Shown here: in pieces, positions 33,602 to 41,998 of the stretch | How positions within the stretch are numbered: position 1 is the first letter of the stretch | Layout of the letters: each line of letters opens with the position of its first letter | NCBI GenBank assembly: GCA_023401595.1 | Contig: JAEXDQ010000053.1 | Span: forward strand, 62,001 to 126,000 | Source of the DNA: Spirochaetota bacterium | Lineage (GTDB): Bacteria; Spirochaetota; Spirochaetia; Sphaerochaetales; Sphaerochaetaceae | Reading direction: 5' to 3' | DNA: 64,000 nucleotides | Position numbers and translations under genes: made by a program | The notes under the pieces: model-generated | The model's database searches: none | Told to the model about the DNA's origin: nothing | Seen by the model: the letters and a program-made list of their open reading frames with translations, nothing else

Positions 33602-35098
33602 ATGATTCTTAGTGGTTTTGCAGCGGTATTCGGTAATCCGTTGACGGTTGTTTTGATTTTTCTGGGGGTGGGGGTAGGGATCGTCTTCGGGGCGATTCCC
33701 GGATTGACCGCCACAATGGCCGTAGTGATGTTTCTCCCGTTGACGTATACATTGTCACCGATCATGGCGATCGCTTTGTTGATGGGGCTGTATATTGGCG
33801 GGACCTCCGGCGGCCTTATTTCCGCGATTCTTCTGAACATTCCCGGCACGCCGTCCTCGGTGGCCACTTGCTTCGACGGGAGGCCGATGGCTCTCAAGGG
33901 AGAGGCTCCGAAGGCGCTTGGGCTAGGGATATTCTTTTCATTTCTCGGAACGATTTTTGGTTTGATCCTGATGATGCTTATCGCGCCGTTGCTTGCAAAA
34001 GTCGCGATCATGTTCGGACCTTTCGAATATTGCGCTCTTGCGATTTTTTCCTTGTCGCTGGTCGTCATGCTTACGGGAAAAGATATCGTCAGGGGACTTA
34101 TGTCGGCTCTGATAGGGATGATGCTTGCGACGGTCGGCCTGGCTCCGATAGATTCCGCCAAACGCTTTACATTCGGGAATCCCCAGCTCAATTCGGGCTT
34201 CCAGCTGCTTGCCCTGCTTATCGGCTTGTATGCGATCAGCGAGATTCTCAATGTAGCCGAAGATTTGAACAAGGAGAAGCCGAAGGTATATGAGGGCAGG
34301 ATCAAGATCAAGGGGTTGGGTTTTTCCATCAAGGAATTCACCAGCCAGATCAAGAATTTCTTGTACAGCGCGACCATCGGCGCCGCCATCGGGATTCTTC
34401 CTGGAATCGGCGGCGGAACCGCGGGGATGCTTTCCTACACCTTTGTGAAGAACCGTTCCAGATATCCTGAAAAATTTGGAACCGGTGTGATTGACGGTGT
34501 AGTGGCGTCGGAAACGTCGAACAACGCCTGTATCGGCGGCGCGATGATTCCCCTGCTGACATTAGGTATTCCAGGAGATGGCACGACAGCGGTTCTGCTC
34601 GGGGCTTTGATGGTTCACAATGTCGCCGCCGGTCCGCTGATTTTCCAGAAAAATGGAACTGTCGTATATGCAATCTATGCGGCGATGTTGATTGCAAGCA
34701 TCGCGATGTTGGTTTTGGAATTCGTAGGGATGCGAGGTTTCATCCATGTGCTGAAGATTCCCAAGCACTTCCTGTTGCCGGTTGTCATAACGCTCTGTTT
34801 CGTCGGCGCGTTTGGCAGTTCAAACAGGATGTTCGATGTCTATTGCGCTCTTGCGTTTGGAATCCTGAGCTATCTGATGAAGAAAGGGGGACTCCCGTTT
34901 CCCCCTGTGATTCTGGGTTTCATCCTCGAACCTTTGTTCGAATCGAACCTGAGGCGGGTGTCGCAATATTTGTCCATTGATTCGATGAGCTGGATATCGC
35001 ATCCGATCGCGATTGTGTTCATAGTCATTACGATGGTTCTCTTACTGGTCAATATCAAGAAAATCAATGCCTCCAGAAGGATTGAAGAAAAAAGGTGA
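33602..35098 (+). CDS. tctA: TctA-like large membrane subunit of a tripartite tricarboxylate transporter
   Basis: A 498-aa inner-membrane protein with about 12 helices. Family blocks: GAIPGLTATMAVVMFLPLTY, IYIGGTSGG-like YIGGTSGGLISAILLNIPGTPSSVATCFDG, and the second-half PGIGGGTAGMLSY...VASETSNNACIGGAMIPLLTLGIPGDG. The ATG at 33602 has AAGGAGGG upstream; the longer frame from 33488 overlaps tctB and is rejected. Works with TctB and the TctC-type lipoprotein below to import an anionic carboxylate by ion symport. Confidence 0.92.
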   Translation: MILSGFAAVFGNPLTVVLIFLGVGVGIVFGAIPGLTATMAVVMFLPLTYTLSPIMAIALLMGLYIGGTSGGLISAILLNIPGTPSSVATCFDGRPMALKGEAPKALGLGIFFSFLGTIFGLILMMLIAPLLAKVAIMFGPFEYCALAIFSLSLVVMLTGKDIVRGLMSALIGMMLATVGLAPIDSAKRFTFGNPQLNSGFQLLALLIGLYAISEILNVAEDLNKEKPKVYEGRIKIKGLGFSIKEFTSQIKNFLYSATIGAAIGILPGIGGGTAGMLSYTFVKNRSRYPEKFGTGVIDGVVASETSNNACIGGAMIPLLTLGIPGDGTTAVLLGALMVHNVAAGPLIFQKNGTVVYAIYAAMLIASIAMLVLEFVGMRGFIHVLKIPKHFLLPVVITLCFVGAFGSSNRMFDVYCALAFGILSYLMKKGGLPFPPVILGFILEPLFESNLRRVSQYLSIDSMSWISHPIAIVFIVITMVLLLVNIKKINASRRIEEKR

Positions 35099-35114
35099 AT
35101 AAAGGAGAAAGAAT

Positions 35115-36152
35115 ATGAGAAAGAAGTCTTTGGTATTTCTCATGGTGCTTGTCGCGATTGTGTCCCTGGCGGGTTGCAATTCAAAGAACAAAGCCGGGAC
35201 GACCGCTGCGGTGAGCGTATCGACCACAGGTCAGAAAACTGCGGCCGATACGAAAAAGGAAGCCGTATGGCCTACGAAGCCTATCAATGTTGTGATTACT
35301 TCCAGCGCAGGTGGAGACGGTGACTACTTGACGAGGCTTCTGAGCGTTCCGCTTGAAAAGGAACTCGGTCAGACGTTGGTCATTACGAACCTCGCGGGAG
35401 GCAATGGCTCGATTGGAATGGATGAGCTGATGAATACTGATCCTACTGGTTACACGTTCTTTGTAAACAATACATGCGCTTTGTCCGCGAATGAAGCGAA
35501 TGGGCTTGTCGATTATGATTACACGGTATCCGATCCTGTCGGTGTATTCGCAAAACACAGCGGAGAAATGATTTGGGTCAGATCTGATTCCCCTTACCGG
35601 ACCATGGAGGATTTGATCAACGCTACAAAAGCCAACCCTGGAAAGATTAAGCTCGGTGTGAGCATGGGTGGTTCCGTCTACGCCGCCGCTTTGATGCTCC
35701 AGAAAGCGGGTGCGCTATTTTCGCTTGTCGATGCCAGCGATGGCTCGGAAAGAATTATTTCCTTGCTTGGAAAGCAGGTGGATTGTTGCATCGCGGGATA
35801 TGGAATCGGAAAGGAGTATATTGAGAGCGGAGACCTTCGCCCGTTATGCACACTGATGGGTTCTCGTTCGGCGGCCTTGCCGGATGTACCGACGGCGGTC
35901 GAAGCAGGCGTCCCTGGGCTGGTTATCAACAACCTGTTCTTGTTCCTGGCTCCAAAGGGAACCGATCCAGCCATCATTGAGAAGTTCAACAGCGCGATCC
36001 TGAAGATTACAAGTGAAAACAAGGAGTATGCCGCCAGTGTAACCAGATACAGCGGGCAGGAGGCCTATGCGCTCAATGTCGCGGATACTGTGGATATCCT
36101 CGATGCGACTCGCAATCAGTTCATGGCGATCAGTGATCTGCTGAGAAAATAA
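35115..36152 (+). CDS. tctC: TctC/Bug-type substrate-binding lipoprotein
   Basis: A 345-aa extracytoplasmic binding protein with a signal peptide and lipobox SLAGC (Cys 21). Typical Bug blocks: WPTKPINVVITSSAGGDGDYLTR, the loop GGNGSIGMDEL, and LPDVPTAVEAGVPGL. In this family the substrate carboxylate is held by the two beta-strand loops; identity of the ligand is unknown. Last gene of the operon; the gene that follows is convergent. Confidence 0.9.
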   Translation: MRKKSLVFLMVLVAIVSLAGCNSKNKAGTTAAVSVSTTGQKTAADTKKEAVWPTKPINVVITSSAGGDGDYLTRLLSVPLEKELGQTLVITNLAGGNGSIGMDELMNTDPTGYTFFVNNTCALSANEANGLVDYDYTVSDPVGVFAKHSGEMIWVRSDSPYRTMEDLINATKANPGKIKLGVSMGGSVYAAALMLQKAGALFSLVDASDGSERIISLLGKQVDCCIAGYGIGKEYIESGDLRPLCTLMGSRSAALPDVPTAVEAGVPGLVINNLFLFLAPKGTDPAIIEKFNSAILKITSENKEYAASVTRYSGQEAYALNVADTVDILDATRNQFMAISDLLRK

Positions 36153-36234
36153 TTGTGCGTGATTGACCTGGGACGCCGTATGGATTGTACGGCGTCCCTG
36201 TTTCGTAGCCGAGGCGGCGTGGTCCTGCGGTCGG

Positions 36235-37341
36235 TCAGTTCTTGGCGATTGAAGCCCGATATGCGTCGAGAAGCGTACCGATGACTTCCATGTTTTCCAC
36301 TTTGTAGAAATCCTGATAGAAGGATGCGATTTCCTGTTCCATATCGAATTCAGGGAACAGCTGAGGATGAAGGTCGTGCGCCAACCATTGCAGGTGGAGT
36401 ATCCATCGGCTGTCAGGCTGGGCATAGCTGACATAATCCGCCGGGGTCGTCCTGACCCGATGCGTTTGGACGGCCTTGAGCCCCGCCCAGTTGGGGGTCG
36501 AATAGATTTGCGTCAGGAACTTGTCCGCCGGAGTCTTGTAGCTGACGATATAGATATAATCCGGATTCCAGACGGCGATCTGTTCAAACGAAACCTTCGT
36601 CCATGTCTTCGTAGCGAGTCCTGCGCCCTTCCACACAGGAATGCCCCCCGCGGCTTCGACGAGGTATGTCTGAATCCAGGAATCGGGACACACTTCGAAG
36701 GCGGCGATTCCATCGGCTACGCTGAATTGCAGGACGAGGACGGTCGGCTTGTCGGCTTCCTGCAATGTCGCCGTCTGTTTTTCGACTGCTTCTTTACGGC
36801 TGTCGTACAGGGCTGTAATTTCTGCTGCCCTCGCTTCATTTCCCAGGAGCTTCCCCAATTGCAGAAGCTCGTCGTTCCAAGCTTCCGCCGATTCCAGGTC
36901 CATGGTGAAGCTGCGTATGCCCAGTTGGTCGAGTTTTTTCGCCGTACCTTCAAAATTGGAGGTCTTCATCAGCACCAAATCAGGATTGTAGCTGGCGATT
37001 TCCTCCGCGCTTGCGTTTTGGGGGATTCTTTTGCTATCCTTTAGCTCCGGCATGATCAAATTGTAGAAATCTCCAAGCCCTTGATCCGTCTTGCTCAACG
37101 CCTGCATGATTTCTCTAGCCTCAGGAAATAGGAAAAAAGCGTCGGCGGGCATGATCGCAGCCTTGCCTGCGACTATGACCTTCTTTGGGACGCCGGGCAA
37201 AGTAACGACCCTTCCGTTGGCATCCACCGCGCTTGTGGTACTTTGCGGCCGCTGTTCCTCGATGGCTTGGCTGAACAATGGGGTAGCGATGAAGAACGTC
37301 GCTACGACAAGGGCGAAGATGGTTCGCTTGAAATGATTCAT
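36235..37341 (-). CDS. Periplasmic binding protein of a FecCD-type ABC importer (candidate molybdate/metal-chelate binding)
   Basis: A 368-aa binding protein with a cleavable signal peptide (hydrophobic core 6-23, cleavage near SQA). The two lobes (VVTLPGVPKKVIVAGKAAI..., EEIASYNPDLVLMK, and FEQIAVWNPDYIYIVSY) are those of the BtuF/FhuD/MolA class with a helical backbone. The ATG at 37341 follows AGGAG. It is expected to serve the orphan permease/ATPase at 27.3-29.1 kb, from which it is separated by the tripartite-transporter island. A GTTGC box overlaps its transcription start, linking it to the purine genes. Confidence 0.82.
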   Translation of the reverse strand: MNHFKRTIFALVVATFFIATPLFSQAIEEQRPQSTTSAVDANGRVVTLPGVPKKVIVAGKAAIMPADAFFLFPEAREIMQALSKTDQGLGDFYNLIMPELKDSKRIPQNASAEEIASYNPDLVLMKTSNFEGTAKKLDQLGIRSFTMDLESAEAWNDELLQLGKLLGNEARAAEITALYDSRKEAVEKQTATLQEADKPTVLVLQFSVADGIAAFEVCPDSWIQTYLVEAAGGIPVWKGAGLATKTWTKVSFEQIAVWNPDYIYIVSYKTPADKFLTQIYSTPNWAGLKAVQTHRVRTTPADYVSYAQPDSRWILHLQWLAHDLHPQLFPEFDMEQEIASFYQDFYKVENMEVIGTLLDAYRASIAKN

Positions 37342-37406
37342 ATAGGACTCCTGAACATGCTCCGCCACATAGCTGGCGGTGCAACTACATTTTGAATATT
37401 CGTTTT

Positions 37407-37458
37407 GTTGCGTTCGGTTGCATTCTACCATTATATTTTTAAAAATAGAATAACGGAA
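37407..37458 (-). promoter_or_regulatory. Promoter of the binding-protein gene with overlapping GTTGC box
   Basis: Minus strand: TTCCGT (37453-37458), 17-bp spacer, TATAAT (37430-37435). The box GTTGC-N5-GTTGC (37407-37421 on the + strand) lies 8 bp downstream of the -10, over the expected start point, a classical repressor position. The remaining gap to proA (37459-37702) shows nothing else clear. Confidence 0.7.
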
Positions 37459-37702
37459 AGCAAAAAAAGTAATTCCGATGGCCTGCGGGCGGTCGTCGAT
37501 GGACATGTCCCTGTCCGCCTGCCGGCTATGCATGCTACTACCCCTCCTCATCGTACGAACCGCGGTGGATATCATGGATACCGATATCGTCTCTGGTAGT
37601 GCGGTTCTGGCTCCGGCTGACCGCTGGAAAAGACTTAGACACACTTTACTACACGGCGTTTTCCCGTTAATCTGTATAACGACAATGAAAAGAGGTACTC
37701 CG

Positions 37703-39031
37703 ATGGATCATGGTACATTGGCTGAAGATGTCGCCCGTTTGAAAAAATCGTTCCGAACGCTCTCCACGTCGCCTGCGGCGATGAGGAACAATCTGTTGTT
37801 GTGTATAGCGCAGGGGTTGGAAGCCGACAAGGCTTCGCTGTTCGAGGCCAACCGCGCCGACATGGCGTCTGCCCAGGCCGCAGGCGAGAAGACTCCTCTG
37901 CTCAAACGCTTGAAATTCGATGAGGACAAGCTGTCGGGGGTCTGCGAAGGGCTCCGTCAGATAAGTCGGTTGGACGATCCGATCAATGCGGTGCTGCAGC
38001 GCAGGCTGCTGGACGATGGTTTCCTGCTTGAACAGGTCACCTTTCCCATCGGTGTGATAGGCATGATCTTTGAATCCCGCCCCGATGCGCTGGTGCAGAT
38101 TATTTCGCTTTGTCTGAAAAGCGGCAACGGCATCATCCTCAAAGGGGGTAAGGAGGCGGTGCGGACGAACCGCGCCCTGGTCGCCTCGATCCGTCGTTCC
38201 TGCGAGGGGTCTCCTCTTGGTAGCGATTGGCTGATACTGCTGGAGAGCCATGAGGATGTCAATACGATGCTTTCCATGGACAAGGACATAGACCTGTTGA
38301 TTCCCCGGGGCTCCAATGCGTTCGTCAGATATGTGATGGACCATACCAAGATTCCCGTGCTGGGGCATGCTGACGGCATTTGCGCGATGTATATCGACAA
38401 AGCCGCGGACCTGGACATGGCTGTGAAGTGCGCCGTCGATTCCAAGATCCAGTATCCCGCCGCTTGCAATGCGTTGGAGACGCTGTTGGTCCATGCGGAT
38501 ATTGCGCAGGCCCTGTTGCCGAGGCTTTCGGAAGCGATGTCCGCGAACGGCGTCACCCTGAAAGGCGACGATCGTACGCGGCGGTACATCGCCTGCGAAG
38601 CCGCGACGGAGGAGGACTTCCATACGGAGTTCCTTGCATTGACTTTGGCCGTCAAGGTAGTCGATTCCTATGACGATGCGGTAGAGCATATCGCCGCCCA
38701 CAGCTCCCATCATACTGATTGCGTCATTACTGAGGATGTTCATACCGCCCGACGGTTCCTACGCGATGTCGATTCCGCCGATGTGTTCTGGAACTGCAGC
38801 ACCCGTTTTTCCGATGGTTTTCGTTTTGGTTTGGGAGCCGAAGTAGGAATCAGCACCGGCAAGATCCATGCCAGGGGGCCGGTGGGGTTGGCCGGGCTGA
38901 TGAGCAGCAAATGGTTGTTGCGTGGGCATGGCGAGACTGTGGCTGAATATTCCGGTTCAGATGCGAAGAAATACCTTCATGAAGAGCTTCCTACCGACGG
39001 GGTCAGCCTTGCCGGTGCCTTCGAGGAGTAG
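37703..39031 (+). CDS. proA: Glutamate-5-semialdehyde dehydrogenase
   Basis: A 442-aa enzyme of proline synthesis: reduces gamma-glutamyl phosphate to the semialdehyde with NADPH. Family blocks: FPIGVIGMIFESRPDALVQI, LKGGKEA, IDLLIPRGSNAFVRYV, and the catalytic Cys in YPAACNALETLL. The ATG at 37703 follows AAGAGGT; a longer reading frame from 37478 has no site. Two bases separate its stop from proB. Confidence 0.93.
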   Translation: MDHGTLAEDVARLKKSFRTLSTSPAAMRNNLLLCIAQGLEADKASLFEANRADMASAQAAGEKTPLLKRLKFDEDKLSGVCEGLRQISRLDDPINAVLQRRLLDDGFLLEQVTFPIGVIGMIFESRPDALVQIISLCLKSGNGIILKGGKEAVRTNRALVASIRRSCEGSPLGSDWLILLESHEDVNTMLSMDKDIDLLIPRGSNAFVRYVMDHTKIPVLGHADGICAMYIDKAADLDMAVKCAVDSKIQYPAACNALETLLVHADIAQALLPRLSEAMSANGVTLKGDDRTRRYIACEAATEEDFHTEFLALTLAVKVVDSYDDAVEHIAAHSSHHTDCVITEDVHTARRFLRDVDSADVFWNCSTRFSDGFRFGLGAEVGISTGKIHARGPVGLAGLMSSKWLLRGHGETVAEYSGSDAKKYLHEELPTDGVSLAGAFEE

Positions 39032-39033
39032 TC

Positions 39034-40293
39034 ATGGTAATGGAAAACCTACCGTCTGCTGTCGCCGATGTCTCCGCGGCCGCTTCTGGTACTGAGACCG
39101 CGTGTCTGAACACCGGTTGTCTTGTAGAGATACCCGATGAAGGGCGGGCGACCGTCGGGAAGGGTGTGGCGGCGCGGGATTTCTCCAAGGCTCGCAAGCT
39201 TGTGCTGAAGGTCGGCACTAATTTGCTTTCGGGACAGAACGGTATCGATGAAGCCTGCATTGACCGGATCGTTACCCAGATCGCGACGTTGATGCAAAAG
39301 GGCTATCAGGTTCTGCTGGTCAGCTCCGGGGCTATCGGCATGGGGGCGAAGGAGCTTGGCTACAAGACCGCGGTCAAGCAGGTCGCGATGCGCCAGGCTT
39401 GCGCGGCGATCGGCCAGCCGATTCTGATGTACAGCTACAGAGAGGCGTTCAAGCGGCACGGGATCATCTGTTCCCAGGTGTTGCTGACCCGGAAGGACCT
39501 GAACAACCGCCGTACCTATGTGAACCTCCGTAATTCCGTAGAGACGTTGCTTGAACTTGGCGTCGTCCCGATTTTCAATGAGAACGATACCGTCAGTACC
39601 GCGGAGATCGGTTCCGCATTCGGTGACAACGACCGCATGAGCGCCATGGTCGCCAGCAAGATCGACGCCGACCTGCTGGTCATTCTGACCGATATAGACG
39701 GCGTATATACGGGCAATCCCAAAACCTGTCCCGACGCAAGGCTGTTGCCTGAGATCGCGAGCCTGGACGAGACCGTCTACTCTTATGCCGGTGGCGCCGG
39801 TAGCACGTTCTCCACCGGAGGCATGAAGACCAAGCTGCTCGCGGCCAAGATCGCCGCAATGGCCGGTTGTGGCTCCATCATTGCAAGCGGTTATGAGCCG
39901 GATGCGTTGGTCCGGTTGGTCGCAGGCGAACCGTTGGGTACATACATCCATCCGTTGAAACGGCTTTCACAACGGGCCCGATGGATTCTGAACAATTCCC
40001 ACTTGGGAAGCATTACCGTGGACGACGGCGCCGTGCGCGCCTTGCGGTCCCACAAAAGTCTGTTGCCGAGCGGTATGGTTTCGGTCGATGGCGTATTTGG
40101 AGAAGGCGACGTCGTACAGGTCAAGGATCTGAACGGCAAGATTTTCGCAAAGGCCGCGCCGTATTTCAATAGCACCGACCTGTCGAAGCTGATAGGATGT
40201 AAGAGCAGCGACATCGCCGGGCGGGTCGGGGAGGGGCACAAGGAGATGGTTTTCCGACCGGAGGATTTGGTGTTTGTAGACGATGCAGAGTAA
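39034..40293 (+). CDS. proB: Glutamate 5-kinase with N-terminal extension and PUA domain
   Basis: A 419-aa kinase that phosphorylates glutamate for proline synthesis. The amino-acid-kinase core starts at KLVLKVGTNLL (residue 55), with VSSGAIGMGAKEL, FNENDTVSTAEIG and LTDIDGVYTGNP; a PUA domain follows from about 330. The first about 50 residues precede any known ProB sequence and have no recognisable domain. GGAG overlaps the proA end just before the ATG. Operon order proA-proB-unknown-amidase. Confidence 0.9.
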   Translation: MVMENLPSAVADVSAAASGTETACLNTGCLVEIPDEGRATVGKGVAARDFSKARKLVLKVGTNLLSGQNGIDEACIDRIVTQIATLMQKGYQVLLVSSGAIGMGAKELGYKTAVKQVAMRQACAAIGQPILMYSYREAFKRHGIICSQVLLTRKDLNNRRTYVNLRNSVETLLELGVVPIFNENDTVSTAEIGSAFGDNDRMSAMVASKIDADLLVILTDIDGVYTGNPKTCPDARLLPEIASLDETVYSYAGGAGSTFSTGGMKTKLLAAKIAAMAGCGSIIASGYEPDALVRLVAGEPLGTYIHPLKRLSQRARWILNNSHLGSITVDDGAVRALRSHKSLLPSGMVSVDGVFGEGDVVQVKDLNGKIFAKAAPYFNSTDLSKLIGCKSSDIAGRVGEGHKEMVFRPEDLVFVDDAE

Positions 40294-41200
40294 CTATCGA
40301 ATCTACCACAGGAAACAGGATCTCGGCAAACGCATCAGCCAATTGCATCGTGAAGAGCAGTTGGCCATCGGTATTCTCGATGTCGGTACCACGCAGGAGT
40401 TGGAGAACTGCATCGCATGGTATGTCGCCAACATGAACTGCTGTCTGCATGTCATTACCCAGGACGACCGTATCCAGATACTGGAGATGCAGGCGGCTTG
40501 GCCGGAGGTTTCGTGGCTTGTATTCTCTTCGGTCACTACGTTGGGCGAACGTCTCAACGCTTTGGCTGATGAATGCTATACGACTTATTTCATGGTGGTA
40601 CGGAGCGACCAGGAGATGATTCGGTTCGAGGGCGCCGTGCTGATGCCGATGATGTCGCGTCCCGATCATCCGGCTGTCATAGCTCCGGTGCTTTCCAACA
40701 TGCTCGGCGAGTTGCTTCCCTCCGTTCGTGCGCCGCACCTTCGCGGCAAGGATCTTGACCCCCTTTCCTTCATGCCCGGTCCGAACAACACCGCGACGCT
40801 CTATCCGTTCCTTGGCTTGGGCATCTACGACAGGGCCTTGTTCCAGCGTCTTCGTGGGTATGATGAGCAGATCATCAGCAACTACTGGCAGTGTCTCGAC
40901 TTCGGCGCCAGGTGCTGGCTGTATGGGTATCAGATTGTTACCGTCCATACATTGGCTCTGGAGTTTCCCGGCCGGCAATCGGTGATCGAGGATCGTTCGG
41001 AACAACCAGGGGTGGAACGTTGCTATACCAAGCTTTTGTCCGTACAGCAGATCGGAGGAAAGAACTTCGTCCGTAAATGGCGTCGGCACTTGGACAAGGC
41101 TCTGTTGAACGATGAAGTCCGCAAGCGGATGTCTGTATTGTTCAAAACTGATTTCTTCACGTTGATCGACAACTGGAAGTCTCCCGAGGGGGACTCATGA
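40283..41200 (+). CDS. Unknown protein, possibly glycosyltransferase-2-like (GT-A fold)
   Basis: A 305-aa soluble protein, no signal peptide. The middle part (LGLGIYDRALFQRLRGYDE... then CLDFGARCWLYGYQI) resembles the acceptor-side block of family 2 glycosyltransferases, where an (E/D)D-x-(D/E)-x3-R motif is usual; here the equivalent is CLDFGAR. An N-terminal DxD is not evident, so activity is uncertain. It overlaps proB by 11 bp and the amidase by 4 bp, so it is co-translated and may act in cell-envelope glycan work. Confidence 0.5.
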   Translation: MQSNYRIYHRKQDLGKRISQLHREEQLAIGILDVGTTQELENCIAWYVANMNCCLHVITQDDRIQILEMQAAWPEVSWLVFSSVTTLGERLNALADECYTTYFMVVRSDQEMIRFEGAVLMPMMSRPDHPAVIAPVLSNMLGELLPSVRAPHLRGKDLDPLSFMPGPNNTATLYPFLGLGIYDRALFQRLRGYDEQIISNYWQCLDFGARCWLYGYQIVTVHTLALEFPGRQSVIEDRSEQPGVERCYTKLLSVQQIGGKNFVRKWRRHLDKALLNDEVRKRMSVLFKTDFFTLIDNWKSPEGDS

Positions 41201-41970
41201 GTCGGCCCCACCTCAAGCTTCTTCCTTTGGTCGTTTTATTGTCCTGTTGTCTGTTCTCCTCAGGCGCCGCCGATACAAGCCGGGCTACCGCCGTGGGGCC
41301 GTTCGCCATGCCTGTCGGTACGGTGATCCTTGACGCCGGCCATGGCGGCCATGACCCCGGTACCTCGGCCACTTGGCCGTTCTCCGGGGCGGTGAACGAG
41401 AAGGACATCACTCTCGACCTGGTCAAACGCATCAAAGGAATCCTCTCAATCGAGGCTCCCGCCATGAATGTGATTCTTACCCGCAACGAGGATGTCTATG
41501 TCGGTCTGCAAGACCGCTGCGACATCGCCGTCGCAACCGAGCCCGCCTTTGGTGCCAGCGCGATTTTCGTGTCGGTTCATGTGAACTCCGCTCAGACGAC
41601 CACGGCCAGTGGTTTCGAGTTCCTCATCAAGCCCCAGACCCGAAAGGTCCAGATTCTCGGCTCTGATTCTCCGGCCTCCTCCGCCGCCCGTTTCGCCCGT
41701 TATACGAACTCTGAATTGTCCCGTCAGCTCAATCAGCAAAACCTGTTGCTCGGTCAGGCGATGGAGCAATCACTCGTCGCCGCTTTTCCCAAAGTCCGGA
41801 ACCGTGGCGTCAAAGAGACCGACATCTATGTCCTGAACAACAGCCGCATGCCCGCCGTGCTCATCGAGGTCGGTTTCCTCTCCAACGAAGGCGACGCCCG
41901 TAATCTTACGTCCCCCTCCTGGCGGCAGGAAATGGCTCGGGCCATTGCCAGCGCCATCCTTTCTTTATGA
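41197..41970 (+). CDS. N-acetylmuramoyl-L-alanine amidase (Amidase_3)
   Basis: A 257-aa exported zinc amidase. Signal peptide at 1-25 (LLPLVVLLSCCLFSSGAA). Zinc ligands are visible: His in DAGHGGHDPG, Glu in VNEKD, His in SVHVNSA, and the catalytic Glu in VLIEVGFLSN. It cleaves the peptide stem from MurNAc in the periplasm. No SPOR or LysM anchor is seen, so it is a minimal form. It ends the proAB operon. Confidence 0.9.
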   Translation: MSRPHLKLLPLVVLLSCCLFSSGAADTSRATAVGPFAMPVGTVILDAGHGGHDPGTSATWPFSGAVNEKDITLDLVKRIKGILSIEAPAMNVILTRNEDVYVGLQDRCDIAVATEPAFGASAIFVSVHVNSAQTTTASGFEFLIKPQTRKVQILGSDSPASSAARFARYTNSELSRQLNQQNLLLGQAMEQSLVAAFPKVRNRGVKETDIYVLNNSRMPAVLIEVGFLSNEGDARNLTSPSWRQEMARAIASAILSL

Positions 41971-41973
41971 GGA

Positions 41974-41998
41974 GTAGCCCTACGGTAGGGCTACCCCT
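41974..41998. terminator. Palindromic terminator between convergent amidase and pncB
   Basis: GTAGCCCTAC (41974-41983), one base, GTAGGGCTAC (41985-41994), then CCCCTTATTT. Symmetry lets it serve both strands. Its right part GTAGGGCTACCCCT recurs exactly twice at 56759 and 56781. Confidence 0.7.
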
